Assembly (NCBI RefSeq): GCF_932294415.1
Contig: NC_065538.1
Span: forward strand, 76,016,334 to 76,080,333
From: Quercus robur
Taxonomy: Eukaryota > Streptophyta > Magnoliopsida > Fagales > Fagaceae
DNA length: 64,000 bases
Direction: 5' to 3'
The translations under genes were made by a program, and so were the position numbers. Numbering within the stretch: the stretch's first letter is position 1; the number at the start of each line of letters is the position of its first letter. Of the stretch, positions 1 through 10,832 are shown piece by piece. The notes beneath the pieces are model-generated. The model saw nothing but the letters and a program-made list of their open reading frames with translations, searched no databases and had not been told where the DNA came from.

Positions 1-1
1 G

Positions 2-220
2 AATATAATTTGGAGGGCTTGCAAAAATGCCATACCTATCAAAATGAATTTAGTTTGCATGACAGTTTTAACCGAAGATATTTGTGAACATTGTAAGCAA
101 CGTGAGGATGCTATTCATGCCTTATGGTTATGTCCTTGTGTTTCGGCTGTATGGGACTTAGACTCTATGTGGAATTTTTGTCAAGTCAAACATTTTTCTA
201 AGTTTGTAGAACCGATGTAA
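2..220 (+). pseudogene. LINE-type retrotransposon, C-terminal zinc-binding region (zf-RVT), truncated
   Basis: The forward frame from base 2 reads 72 codons to a stop at 218-220. It has the layout of the region after the reverse transcriptase in plant L1-type LINEs: an IWRACKNAIPIKMNL start, then a Cys-X2-Cys (CEHC) and an HALWLCPC block with paired Cys/His. Downstream, to about 345, the same type of protein seems to continue in another frame (FWLRRN near 280-300), so the copy is broken by a stop and a frameshift. Only the tail lies in the window; the endonuclease and RT domains would lie left of base 1. It is a dead fragment and not a host gene. Confidence 0.75.
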
Positions 221-468
221 CACGTGATTAATGAAAAGAAAGACCATGAGGTTTTTGCCATATTTTTCTGAACTCTTTTGGCTCCGTAGAAATTGACTTT
301 GTGTTGAAAACAAAACCATTTCCTATTAATGAAGTGATCCTAATAGCCCACCCACTGCTACAAAACCATATTGTGATTGTTGGTATCCTCCAACAAATTC
401 TTCAATTTTGATGGTAGTGTTCAAGAGAATCAAGACATGAGAAGCATGTATTGGTGGTTGTTCTAAAA

Positions 469-563
469 ATGGAAGAGTTAAATGTAGTGAAGATCATCAA
501 AATCATAGAGCACATAGTAGAAACACGTAGAAACTACAATGATGAATGGACAAATGATCATTC
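469..563 (+). repeat. Dispersed repeat, copy 1 (partner at 11294-11388)
   Basis: About 95 bases starting ATGGAAGAG are nearly identical to 11294-11388, including the block around CACATAGTAGAAAC and CTACAATGATGAATGG. The first copy lies just downstream of the LINE tail and the second just downstream of the beta-glucosidase gene. I do not recognise the family. The second copy falls in a 69-codon open frame, but the first is not open in the same way, so a coding role is unlikely. Confidence 0.6.
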
Positions 564-569
564 ATGAAT

Positions 570-1425
570 TAGACTGACTTGAACATGAGAATTTTTTATC
601 CAAAGTAAAATGGGTCAACCTAGACCCAACCCACTTTTTTTAGAGTCAGTTTGGGTTAACCCGTCTGACTTGACCCAACCTATTTTTTATGATATAAATT
701 TTGAGATCATCAAGTAGCTTAAATCAAAATAACATCTCTACATCTTTTGGTGTGATAAAATTAAAAGGGCTTAGAGCATTGAATTTCTACTATAAAAATC
801 ATAATATTTTTGTCATTGTTAGTCAGAGGTCGGAGCAGCCACACATAGCCAACAACTAAACCGTTTCCTTAATTACAAGTCTTAACTTCGTCCCTGTCCA
901 TGTCCAAGTTCAGTGATGTGTGGGTTTAGTATATAATTTTGGACAGTTTAACTTATGTGAAACTGAAAATGCATGCTTTCTTTGTAATTTACTAAATGTC
1001 TCCTCATAATTCCTCTCGCATGCTCACAAGAATTACACTTCCTTTGCCATAAAAACGTGCACCAATTAACAAAAAAGAGCAAAACACCAGCACTTTCAAA
1101 TGGATGAAATTTTTCTATTTAACAACACCATTTACACCAAAGCAACAAATTGTGTATTTCCAATCATATCACATATAAAGCCATATTTCCTAAGCAATTA
1201 TTTATTCATTAATAAATTCCACTATTGTTAACAATCAAAGATATGCTTCATGGTTATAAAAAAGAAAAAAGAAAAAAAATATGCTTCATGGAAGATATCT
1301 CAATAGAAATGCTCAAAAGGTAAGCATATGCTATTTCGTATTATATATCTTACATAAAATTAAAAAAAAAATAAAAAATTAAGTCACAAATGAGATGTGA
1401 AAACCAAAACCTACTTGTAGGGATA
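570..1425. other. AT-rich spacer with GACCCAACC-type motifs
   Basis: No gene is visible. Around 600-690 there is a cluster of GGGTCAACC, GACCCAACCC and GGGTTAACCCG words, typical of degenerate hAT-type element ends. The rest is AT-rich and has short A-runs. Confidence 0.4.
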
Positions 1426-1429
1426 AGGG

Positions 1430-2290
1430 CCCAAAACCATATGTTGGACCTTGGACTTTGTCCAAGGACATTGATAGGTCTGAGGAGGAGCAAATAGTTG
1501 TTAGATGTTCCCAGTTAAAGTCTCATAAGTAGGGAACGAATAAAAGGTGGTTCGAGGAGGAACTCCTCCTTAGATATGATGAATACAATTCAAGTATGTA
1601 CTCCAGTAATTAGAATGATCCTCCAAGAAACTCCAAAGATAGGGACATGCCTCATGAACGTACAAGAATGAAGGAAACCTAAAAATATCTAAGGGAAAGC
1701 TACCACCACCGTATTAAATGCACTGCAGCTACTTTTCTGGCCGCATTTATGTGGAGAAGACCTCTGAACAGTGCTACCTTGGCTATCACAACTCACAGAA
1801 AACCAGAGAGTGTGTCTAATGGGACAGGTACTCAAGTAAGAGCTCGGATGATCAACAAGTGTAGGATGAAGATAGTCCAAAGGGGGATATATAATGTGAA
1901 AGACCCTCCATGGAGAATGGATCAGAAAAATAGAAATAAAACTCTTTAGCAATTTAAACTATCTTTGTATCCATCTATGATTAATTTATATAAGGGGGAC
2001 CTCCTTGGACTGAAAGCATATTAAGATCAACATCTCTTATTTGTGCTTGATTGTCATTCAAATCAAAACTATCCGTTGTTCAATTCATTAGAGTCTAATT
2101 CTTCGACTTACTCTCTACAAATTTATTGTATTGGGCTCATAGGGCAAATATCCCATACGTTTTGGGATTGGACTGTAAATCGAGACCCTACACTACTTAT
2201 GAGCTCCACCACCCACTTAGGAAGACCTCTTAATGTGTGTGTGGATTTTGGCTGGTATGATCAATTTTCATGCAATAAGTTTTTATTTGT
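1430..2290 (+). mobile_element. Probable LTR or other retroelement fragment
   Basis: This block is less AT-rich than its surroundings and has no long frame. It contains a TATATAAGGGGGA stretch near 1988 that could be an LTR promoter. A purine-rich AGGAGGA pattern near 1480-1570 and a CTCCACC-rich end give it the look of a plant LTR. I found no paired copy, target duplication or primer site in the window, so the assignment rests on style only. Confidence 0.25.
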
Positions 2291-3580
2291 TTTCCAAAGA
2301 AACACAGTCTTAAAGAATAATATTTTTAAATTCAAATACTAGAATTAGAAAACTCAAATGTAAAAGGCTACGCTTTTTATTTGAGATACAAAGAAAAGTA
2401 CATGCATGGACATACTGAGACTAATGAGCTTGTTGGAAATATTTTGTTTTAATACACAATCTTTAAAAAAGAAACAAGTTTCTTCCAACATCCATAATAG
2501 GAACTTAAATAAAAGTTTGAAAATTCTTTTTTAGTTAGTTAACTAGTACAAATCACTCATATTTCATCTTGGCCTAAAATTCGACTAATTCTAATCCATT
2601 TTGGTCTATTCCACAAAATTCCAATTGGCATAATGATTTCAGCCATAATGGGAACAATATATTTTTCCCCATTCCCTAAACTCGTTTTCATTTTTTCATA
2701 ACTTAACTCGCCTATGATATTTGTGTTTCTTTTTTTCATTAAGAATGTGTGTGTTTTTTTTTTTTTTTGTTCATTTACTTTACTTACCTATGACATTTTT
2801 CTTTGCATATACTCTCTTATATATGGCATGTTTTAATGTTGATATTAATAATATGCATTATTTAAATTTAAGTTAATAAATGATATGGTAGAAAATTATA
2901 CTAGTTAACTAGTATAATTTTTACTTCTTAATAATTTTTTGTGGACTTTATTAGCTTCTTGGAACACACTCATGCATACTTTCTTTGTCTAATTCTTATT
3001 GTTTTGGATTTGGAGTTGGTTTATCTAATACATAACATTTTTATTGTTTTGAACTGGGAGTTGGTTTATCTAATACATAACATTTTTTTTAAAGTAAGAA
3101 TTCTAACATGACAATAAAAATATACTCATTCAGCCCTAAATTGTTAGTCTTCTATTTTAATTTGGGATGTGTTAAATTGCAATTCACTGTAAAAATTCAA
3201 TAAATAAATTTCCAAACTACCTTTTACTCTTTTTTTGGGTGAAAAAATAAACACTATTCTTTCATTATAGTTTAAATCAACGAGTTCAACAAAGCAAAAA
3301 AGTTTAAATTAACAAGAATACTTTTAGAAACTTGTATATTTTTAATTAAAATACAATGAATTAAATACCCTTAAAAGGTAAGATTTTCTAAATAGGATCA
3401 ACAATATAAGGCGAATGTAGTATAAATTTTTTACTCATTAACGATAAATTAATTTTAAAAAAAACTTATTAATCATAAAATATATAGTTTTTTTTTTTTT
3501 TTTTAAATAATAATAACAAAAGCAACTTAAGGCCCTTAACCCAAAAAACTGTCTTTCTCGTAGTTCAAAAACGGATCAAG
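2291..3580. other. AT-rich spacer upstream of the PPR gene
   Basis: No gene is visible. It contains T-runs (2753-2769, 3488-3503) and the 45-bp tandem duplication listed separately. The last few hundred bases are the upstream flank of the PPR gene; I could not place a convincing TATA box there. Confidence 0.5.
2996..3085 (+). repeat. 45-bp tandem duplication, two units
   Basis: Two adjacent units beginning TTATTGTTTT and ending GGTTTATCTAATACATAACA (2996-3040 and 3041-3085) differ at only a few bases. This is a simple local duplication in AT-rich spacer. Confidence 0.8.
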
Positions 3581-3745
3581 CTCAGAATAGCTTACAATTG
3601 CAATAAACTGGATTACGTTTTATCTCATGTTTTATAGAGCCCAACTTAAACCACAATCCGGGCCAATTGTATACTATATTGTACCGTTGCTGTTCTTGAT
3701 TGTTATCTGGTGAAAACTTAAAACCGTTGCTTTTGTTGGTGATGA

Positions 3746-5875
3746 ATGAGGCCACTGCACTCACGCATTGAGAGCTGGCTCTGTGCTCTGTTCAAAGTTT
3801 CGATAACCCATTGTCGAGCAATCAAACTAGGCGACATTGCAGACGTCTACACTGCCAACAATATTCTGAGTGGATATACAAAATGCAGAGAGTTATGCAT
3901 TGCTCACAAACTGTTCGATGGAATGCCTCAAAGAGACAGTGTCTCTTGGAATACAATGATCGCTGGGTATGTAAACTGTGGGAACTTCGAGACTGCGTGG
4001 GAGATTCTAAGAGCTATGAAGAGACGTGGGTTTGATGATTTTGATGGGTATACTTTTGGAAGCATACTTAAGGGAATTGCTTGTGCTTATAGGTTTGATC
4101 TTGGGCAACAAGTGCATTCCATGATTGTCAAGATGGGTTATGTTGGAAATGTTTATTCCAGTAGTGCTCTTCTGGACATGTATGCGAAGTGTGAGAGAGT
4201 TGAGGATGCATATGTGGTGTTTCAGTGCATACCGGAGCGAAACTCTGTCACGTGGAATGCGCTGATTGCTGGTTATGTTCAAGTGGGTGATCGTGGGACT
4301 GCATTCTGGCTATTAGATTATATGGAGTGGGAGGGTATTAAGGTTGATGATGGCACATTTGCTCCGCTTTTGACGTTGCTTGATGATGCTGATTTTTACA
4401 AGTTAACAATGCAAATTCATTGTAAAATTGTAAAACATGGGCTGGTATTTCATAATACTGTGTGCAATGCCTTAATCACTTCATATTCAGAGTGTGGGTC
4501 TATAGAAGATGCCAAAAGAGCGTTTGATGGTGCTGTTGATACCCGAGATTTGGTGACATGGAATTCCTTGCTTGCTGCTTACCTTGTACACAATAAAGAA
4601 GCAATCGCATTTGAGCTCTTCATGGATATGCAAGGGTTTGGACTTGAACCGGACATCTATACTTACACTAGTGTTGTTAGTGCTTGTTTTGATGAAGCAC
4701 ATAAAAGTCATGGGAAATCCTTGCATGGATTGGTAATAAAAAGGGGATTGGAAAAATCAGTACCAATATCTAATGCATTAATATCTATGTATCTCAAGTC
4801 TAATAACAGATGCATGGAAGATGCGCTGCTCATTTTTGACACGATGGAGTTGAAGGACCGTGTTTCATGGAACTCAATTTTGACTGGATTTTCACAACTT
4901 GGGTTCAGTGAAGATGCTGTGAAATTCTTTGGACATATGAGATCTGTGGTAGAAGACATTGATCACTATGCCTTTTCTGCTGTCCTTAGATCTTGCTCAG
5001 ATGTAGCAACCCTACAATTAGGTCAACAGGTTCATGTCTTGGCACTTAAATCAGGTTTTGAGTCCAATGAATTTGTTGCCAGCTCATTAATCTTCATGTA
5101 TTCCAAATGTGGGATAATTGAAGATGCTAGGAAATCCTTTGAAGACACCCCCAAAGACAGCTCAATCACTTGGAATTCGATAATTTTTGGATATGCACAA
5201 CATGGGAAGGGAAACGTTGCGCTTGAACTCTTCTACCTAATGAGAGAGAGGAGGGTGAAACCTGATCATATAACCTTTGTTGCAATTCTAACTGCATGTA
5301 GCCATTTTGGTTTGGTTGAAGAAGGATGCAAGTTTCTAGAATGTATGGAATCAGAATATGGAATTCCAATGCGAATGGAACATTATGCATGTGGAGTTGA
5401 TCTATATGGGCGGGCTGGGCGTCTAGATCAGGCAAAATCTTTGATTAAGACAATGCCTTTTGAACCTGATGCTATGGTGTGGAAGACTTTACTTGGTGCT
5501 TGTAGGACTTGTGGAGACATTGAATTAGCTAGTAAGGTGGCAAGCATTCTACTTGATCTAGAGCCTGAAGAGCATTGCACTTATATAATCCTCTCTGACA
5601 TGTATGGGCGTCTTAGGCAATGGGATGAAAAGGCTAAGGTGACAAGGCTTATGAGGGAAAGAGGGGTGAAAAAGGTCCCTGGTTGGAGTTGGATAGAAGT
5701 TCATAATAAGGTGCATGCTTTCAATGCAGAAGATCATTCCCACTCCCATTGTGAAGAGATATACCTTGTATTGGGAGGATTAATGGATGAAATCAAAAGG
5801 TTAAATTCTGTAACTAATTTCAAGTTTTCGAGGCATGATTTGGATCATGGATCAGTGTGTGATTTAAGGCTCTGA
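3746..5875 (+). CDS. PLS-class pentatricopeptide repeat protein with E/E+ C-terminus (At3g25970-like)
   Basis: This is an intronless 709-codon gene, typical of plant PPR genes. The protein is a chain of P, L and S repeats, seen as recurrent units such as RDSVSWNTMIAGYV, SSALLDMYAKCERVEDA and ITWNSIIFGYAQHGKGNVAL. After about residue 600 it has the E and E+ motifs (EPEEHCTYIILSDMYG, PGWSWIEVHNKVHAF, then LMDEIKRLN), and no DYW domain follows. Family knowledge says such proteins go to mitochondria or chloroplasts and bind RNA, and the E+ subgroup usually supports C-to-U editing with a partner deaminase. Order and motifs match my memory of Arabidopsis At3g25970. The first ATG gives a short N-terminus before the first repeat; targeting is not obvious from it. 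The site edited cannot be inferred. A decayed tandem copy follows at 7331-9289. Confidence 0.93.
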   Translation: MRPLHSRIESWLCALFKVSITHCRAIKLGDIADVYTANNILSGYTKCRELCIAHKLFDGMPQRDSVSWNTMIAGYVNCGNFETAWEILRAMKRRGFDDFDGYTFGSILKGIACAYRFDLGQQVHSMIVKMGYVGNVYSSSALLDMYAKCERVEDAYVVFQCIPERNSVTWNALIAGYVQVGDRGTAFWLLDYMEWEGIKVDDGTFAPLLTLLDDADFYKLTMQIHCKIVKHGLVFHNTVCNALITSYSECGSIEDAKRAFDGAVDTRDLVTWNSLLAAYLVHNKEAIAFELFMDMQGFGLEPDIYTYTSVVSACFDEAHKSHGKSLHGLVIKRGLEKSVPISNALISMYLKSNNRCMEDALLIFDTMELKDRVSWNSILTGFSQLGFSEDAVKFFGHMRSVVEDIDHYAFSAVLRSCSDVATLQLGQQVHVLALKSGFESNEFVASSLIFMYSKCGIIEDARKSFEDTPKDSSITWNSIIFGYAQHGKGNVALELFYLMRERRVKPDHITFVAILTACSHFGLVEEGCKFLECMESEYGIPMRMEHYACGVDLYGRAGRLDQAKSLIKTMPFEPDAMVWKTLLGACRTCGDIELASKVASILLDLEPEEHCTYIILSDMYGRLRQWDEKAKVTRLMRERGVKKVPGWSWIEVHNKVHAFNAEDHSHSHCEEIYLVLGGLMDEIKRLNSVTNFKFSRHDLDHGSVCDLRL

Positions 5876-6790
5876 TGCTTATTTAAACCCTATTGTTTGA
5901 ATTGTCTGTTGCACGCAATGGTGGGTAAATTGTCTTTCTGAAGCTTCCAATTCGTGCTTTATATGGGAAAAAATTAATTCAGGTTCAAACAAATATAATA
6001 TTTTATTATACTTCAGAGATTTTTGTTCAATATTGGAAACTTCTTGTAATAGTATTATCAGCAATCAAGCTATTCTAATGCATAAACAGTGATCAACACA
6101 TGCAATGCCTATCCATATATGTTCTGTGTTGTGAAGGAGGCTTGTTGCTTGCCTATTTTCCATCTTCATTAAGCCCACTGTCTTATCCAGGTCATGCCAC
6201 ATGTGCTCCGTTTTTGGCTGCTGACAAATAGTGGGAACTAATAGTGCAAGACACCAGGGACCTATAGTGGAATGCAAATAATGCTACCCTTTCATTGACT
6301 GGGAGTCAGATAGCATGTTTTTCTTGAAGGACTTCAAACCTTTTGCAGGAATTGGGGCATCAGTCTGGCATGCTAAGGGCTGCTACTCATTAACAAAGAT
6401 CTGGCTATGCTAGGGCTGCAGATTGGATAATGTTAGGTGTGTAGGCCTGAGTTTGTACAGGGCATCTCTTGCTAGTATTGCTTAGTTGTTTGCTGTGGCT
6501 TAGATAACCTATACAGCAGAGTTATGTCCCTAATGGGCTGTGGACAAGATGTTTGCCTTGAATATCAGTATTTAAAGTATGCATCATTGTGGGTGTGTGG
6601 CAGGTGTAGCATAGTGCAGGGATGTTGTCATCCTTTGAGAATTTTCTGTTGTTTATCTTAGGATTTGTACTTTTCGACTGGCTGAGCAATTTTGTAATAA
6701 GTTGGGGTGTGCAGAGTTGTACTCTATTGTCCCTTGATTGTATGGTCTACTAGACCTTTGTGTTTGCAATAAAAATTCTTATTGATTCAT
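5876..6790 (+). other. Probable long 3' UTR of the PPR gene
   Basis: The 900 bases after the stop hold no long frame and end in TTTGCAATAAAAATTC, a poly(A)-signal context. They were duplicated together with the gene (matching 9290-9925 in the second copy). I infer a transcribed 3' UTR, but no transcript evidence is available. Confidence 0.4.
6768..6773 (+). terminator. Candidate polyadenylation signal AATAAA
   Basis: AATAAA lies about 890 bases downstream of the PPR stop, in a U-rich context, directly before a TA-repeat. In the duplicate (9890-9925) the same position reads GCAACAAAAATTC, so the exact hexamer is lost there. Confidence 0.4.
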
Positions 6791-7288
6791 ATATATATAT
6801 ATATATTTGTTTATTTAAGTTTTTTTGAATTACTTTGTAGTGCACGTTCATAGGCTTTTCTGACTTTAAAAGTCAATTTTTTGTTTAAGCTAGCCTGAAT
6901 ATCGTTGCTTGCTTTGATGTCCCCTGCACAGTGGCCCACCAAGAGTTGAACACTTGGTTGTCTTAGAAGGGCCTGTTCTAGAATATATCTGTAAAGCTTG
7001 GGATCTTTCTCCTCTGTGAGTGCTGCTCTTTCTTCTCATCACTTTTGAAATTTTGGTATGCTGTATGATATATGATTCTGTTAGAATATTTCAGGATGAA
7101 GTGATAAATAGAGAATTTCATTGTTTGAAAGTTTGTTGCAGATCTCATCCATTTCGGAGCTATATTTTATGCCCTAGTATGTCCAGAGCCTCCTCCAAGT
7201 GCCACTTCTGCGCAAATAAGGATATTTGAAGAAGTTACAGCTCCATTGGTACTGAGAAATAGAGCTTCCATCAGAGGGAAACCAATAT

Positions 7289-7796
7289 GAGAAGCAGAGA
7301 AAATTTTTAGGATAACTCATGTAGACCAGTTTGAGAGTGCGTGGGAGATTTTAAGATCATGAAAAGATGCGGGTTTGATGATTTTGATGGGTATACTTTC
7401 GGAAGCATACTGAGGGAGTTGCTTGTGCTCACCAGCTTGATCTTGAGCAACAAGTGCATTCCATGATTGTCAAGATGGGTTATGTTGGAAATGTTTATTC
7501 CTGTACTGCTCTTCTGGACGAGAAAGTATACCGGGTTTTGATGAGAAGCAGAGAAAAGTTTTAGGATAACTCATGTAGACCAGTTTGAGAGTGCGTGGGA
7601 GATTTTAAGATCATGAAAAGATGCGGGTTTGATGATTTTGATGGGTATACTTTCGGAAGCATACTGAGGGAGTTGCTTGTGCTCACCAGCTTGATCTTGA
7701 GCAACAAGTGCATTCCATGATTGTCAAGATGGGTTATGTTGGAAATGTTTATTCCTGTACTGCTCTTCTGGACGAGAAAGTATACCGGGTTTTGAT
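7289..7796 (+). repeat. 254-bp tandem duplication, two near-identical units
   Basis: Units 7289-7542 and 7543-7796 both start GAGAAGCAGAGAAAA and both end CCGGGTTTTGAT. I see only about one base difference, so the event is young. The last 23 bases of unit 1 (7520-7542) are the left tip of the MITE whose full copy starts at 7774, so the duplication came after the MITE insertion. Confidence 0.9.
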
Positions 7797-9289
7797 AATA
7801 CCAACTCAACATCTGTTTTGGTATTTCCTACCCAATAAATGAGTGACACTTGTTCCAAAAAATCACATCAGACTACTCCAATAAATTAATCACAATCTTC
7901 TATATTATCGGGAAGATAAATTAATCATTTATTGGAGTAGTCTAATGTGGTTTTTCGAAACAGGTGTCACTCATTTATTAAGTAGGAAATACCAAAACAG
8001 ATTCTAAATTGGTATTACTGAAACATGGTATACTTTCTTCTTCTGGACATGTATGCAAAGTGTGAGAGAGTTGAGGTTGCATATGTCGTTTTCAGAGCAT
8101 ACTTGAGTGTAATTCTGTCTCATGGAATGCGCTTATAGATGGTAATGTTCTGCATTCTGGCTTTTAGATTGTATTGAGTGGGATGGTGTCAAGGTTAATG
8201 ACGGCACATTTGTTCTTGTTTTGACGCTGCTTGATGATGCTGAGTTTTATAAATTAACGATGCAAATTCATTGCAAAATTGTAAAACATTGGCTGGTATT
8301 TCATAATACTGTGTGCAATTCCTTAATCGCTTCATATTTAGAGTGTGGGTCTATAGATGGTGCCTAAGAGTGTTTGATGGTGCTGTTGATACCCGAGATT
8401 TGGTGACATGGAATTCCTTGCTTGCTACTTACCTTGTACACAATAAAGAAGCAATTGCATTCAAACTCTTTATGCATATGCGAATGTTTTTTGCATTTAA
8501 ACTCTTTATGGATAACAAGTGCATTCCATGATTGTCAAGATGGGTTATGTTGAAAATGTTTATTCCTGTAGTGCTTTATTCTGGACATATGTGAGAGAGT
8601 TGAGGATGTATATGTGGTGTTTCAGAGCTTACTAGAGCGTAATTCTGTCTTTATGCTTAACAGGGTGATTGTTAGATTGTATGGAGTGGAAAGGTATCAA
8701 AATTGATGATGGCACATTTGCTCCACATTTGATTTTGCTTGATGATGCTGAGTTTTACAAGTTAACAATGCAATTCATTGTAAAATTGTAAAACATTGGC
8801 TGGTATTTCCTAATACTGTGTGCAATGCCTTAATCACTTCATATTCAGAGTGTGGATCTATAGAAGATGCCAAAAAAGTGATTCATGGTGCTGTTCATAC
8901 CTGAGATTGGTGACATGGAATTCCTTGCTTGCTACTTACTGTGTACACAATAAAGAAGCAATTGCATTTAAACTCGTCATGGATAGGCAAGGGATTGGAC
9001 TTGAACTAGACATCTATACTTACACTAGTGTCATTAGTGCCTGTTTTGATGAAGCACATATAAAACATGGGAAATCCTTGCATGGATTGGTAATAAAAAG
9101 GGGATTGGAATAATCAGTACCAATATCTAATGCATTAATATCTATGTATCTCAAGTCTAAGAACAGATGCATGGAAGACGCATTGCTCATTTTTGACACC
9201 ATGGAATCGAAGGACCATGTTTCATGGAACTCAATTTTGACTGGATTTTTGCAACTTGGGTTCAAGATGCCTGGAAATTCTTTGGACAT
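7331..9289 (+). pseudogene. Truncated, rearranged PPR pseudogene
   Basis: The sequence matches the intact PPR gene in pieces: 7331-7519 to about 3988-4175, 8040-8515 to about 4167-4640, then 8516-9289 back to about 4107-4945. Frameshifts and stops break every piece; only short open stretches remain, for example 8820-9113. There is no start region or promoter because the duplication began at about codon 82. The E-domain part is missing because the copy jumps at about 9290 to 3' flank sequence. It cannot encode a PPR protein. Confidence 0.9.
7774..8039. mobile_element. Mutator-type MITE with long inverted arms and 9-bp target duplication
   Basis: This 266-bp element has arms of roughly 120 bases each that are inverted copies, outer ends GAGAAAGTATACC and GGTATACTTTCTT. 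It is bounded by a 9-bp direct repeat CTTCTGGAC at 7765-7773 and 8040-8048. The intact PPR gene has this 9-mer once (near 4167), so it is a true target duplication. Nine-base duplications and long TIRs are the hallmark of Mutator-like elements. There is no coding capacity. Confidence 0.88.
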
Positions 9290-9921
9290 GTGCTTTGCTT
9301 TTGGCTTCTGACAAATAGTGGGAACTAATAGTGCAGGAAACCAGGGACCTATAGTTTTTTATTTATTTATTTTTTATTTTTATAGGACAGGGACCTATAG
9401 TTGAATTCAAACAATGCAGTTCTTTTGTTGAATGTGAGTGAGATAGTATGTTTTTCTTGAAGGACTTCAACCCTTTGGCCAGAATTGGGGCATCAACCCT
9501 GGCATATTAAGAGCTGCTACGCAATATCAAATATCTGGCTATGCTAGGACTGCAGCTTGGATAGTGTTAGGTGCGTAAGCCTGAGTTTGTACAAGGGATC
9601 TCTTGCTAGTAGAGATTTGTTGTTTACTCTGGCCCAGGTGACCTATACAGTAGAGTTCAGTCTCTAATTGGTTGTACACATGATTTTTGCCTTGAGTTTG
9701 GGAAGTAAAAGTATGCATCATTGCAGGTGTGTGGCAGGTGTAGTATATTGCAGGGATGCCGTCATCCTGTGAGAATTTGTTGTTGTTTATCTTAGGAACT
9801 GTAATTTTTGCCTGGCTGAGCTATTGTGTATTGAATTGGAGTATGCAGAGTTGTATGCTATTATCACTTGGTTGTATGGTCTGCTAGACCTGTGTTTGCA
9901 ACAAAAATTCTTGCTGATTCA

Positions 9922-9924
<3 letters not shown>

Positions 9925-9953
<29 letters not shown>
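9925..9953 (+). repeat. 29-base A-run
   Basis: The run sits at the position where the parental unit has a TA microsatellite (6789-6806). It is not flanked by a target duplication that I can see, so I read it as repeat expansion and not as a retroposed poly(A) tail. Confidence 0.6.
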
Positions 9954-9958
<5 letters not shown>

Positions 9959-10463
9959 ATTACTAAGGAGTGCCTGTTCATAGGCTTTGCTGACTCTAAG
10001 TCTCCATTTTTTTTGTTAAAGATACGCTGAATATTGTTGCTTGCTTCCATGCCCCCTGCACAGTGGCCCACCAAGAGTTGAACACTGGGTTGTCTTAGAA
10101 GGGCCTGGTCTAGAATATATCGGTATAGCTCTGGATCTTCCTACTCTGTGAGTGCTGCTCTTTCTTCTCATCAGTTTAGAATTGTTGGTATGCTGTATGA
10201 TCTTTCATTCTACTGGAATTTTTCAGGATGAAGTGATAAATAGATGATTTCATTGTTTGAAAGTTTGCTGCAGATCTCATCCCTCTTGGAGCTATATTTT
10301 ATGTCATCATATGTCCAAAGCCGCCTCCATGTGCAACTTCTGAGCAAATTAGGATATTTGAAGAAGTTACAGCTACGTTGGTACTGAGAAATAGAACTTC
10401 CATCAGAGGAAACAATATGAGAAGCACTGAAAACTTTTAGGATAACTCATGTAGACCAGTTTA

Positions 10464-10795
10464 TTGAAGCTGGAACATACTTATAAGTGCATGTACACCC
10501 AAAACCCTTCACAATGTAAAACATAATATTTGATAGAGTTTATTAACATTTTTACTAGCATGGTGCTTGTTGAATTTAAATTTTAATCAGGTGCTATGCA
10601 CTTGACTAGAAATCAAGAATTATAGCTGTGACTGAGTGCTATGTGGTTTTAGACAAACCTGCTGGCACAATAATTTCTCAATTGTATTTGATCTGACCTC
10701 ACCAAAATTTGTGCCTCAAATGAATTGATGTTTTGTAAAATTACTTGGATAACTGTAAATACTAGAGGTGCATAGTTTGGTTGTCATTTCAATGC

Positions 10796-10832
<37 letters not shown>

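Larger units (their letters stand above)
3988..7330 (+). repeat. Tandem duplication, unit 1 (PPR gene body from about codon 82 plus 3' flank)
   Basis: The sequence from GAGACTGCGTGGGAG (3988) to GTAGACCAGTTT (7330) recurs, diverged and rearranged, in unit 2 starting at 7331 with GAGAGTGCGTGGGAG. The 3' flank match is clear: 6836-7330 against about 9955-10463, both ending in GGATAACTCATGTAGACCAGTTT. The duplication therefore took about 3.3 kb but not the promoter or first 80 codons. Confidence 0.85.
7331..10463 (+). repeat. Tandem duplication, unit 2 (decayed PPR copy plus 3' flank)
   Basis: This unit starts where unit 1 ends, without spacer. It has been reshaped by a MITE insertion (7774-8039), a 254-bp tandem duplication (7289-7796), a jump back to earlier gene sequence near 8516, and a deletion near 9290. 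Its 3' flank (9290-10463) follows unit 1 6206-7330 and carries a 29-base A-run at 9925-9953, where unit 1 has a TA repeat. Confidence 0.85.

Noticed and set aside
9925-9953. Poly(A) tail of a processed pseudogene
   Set aside because: Sequence beyond the A-run continues to match the genomic flank of the parent (6836-7330), so the copy arose by DNA duplication and not by retroposition.
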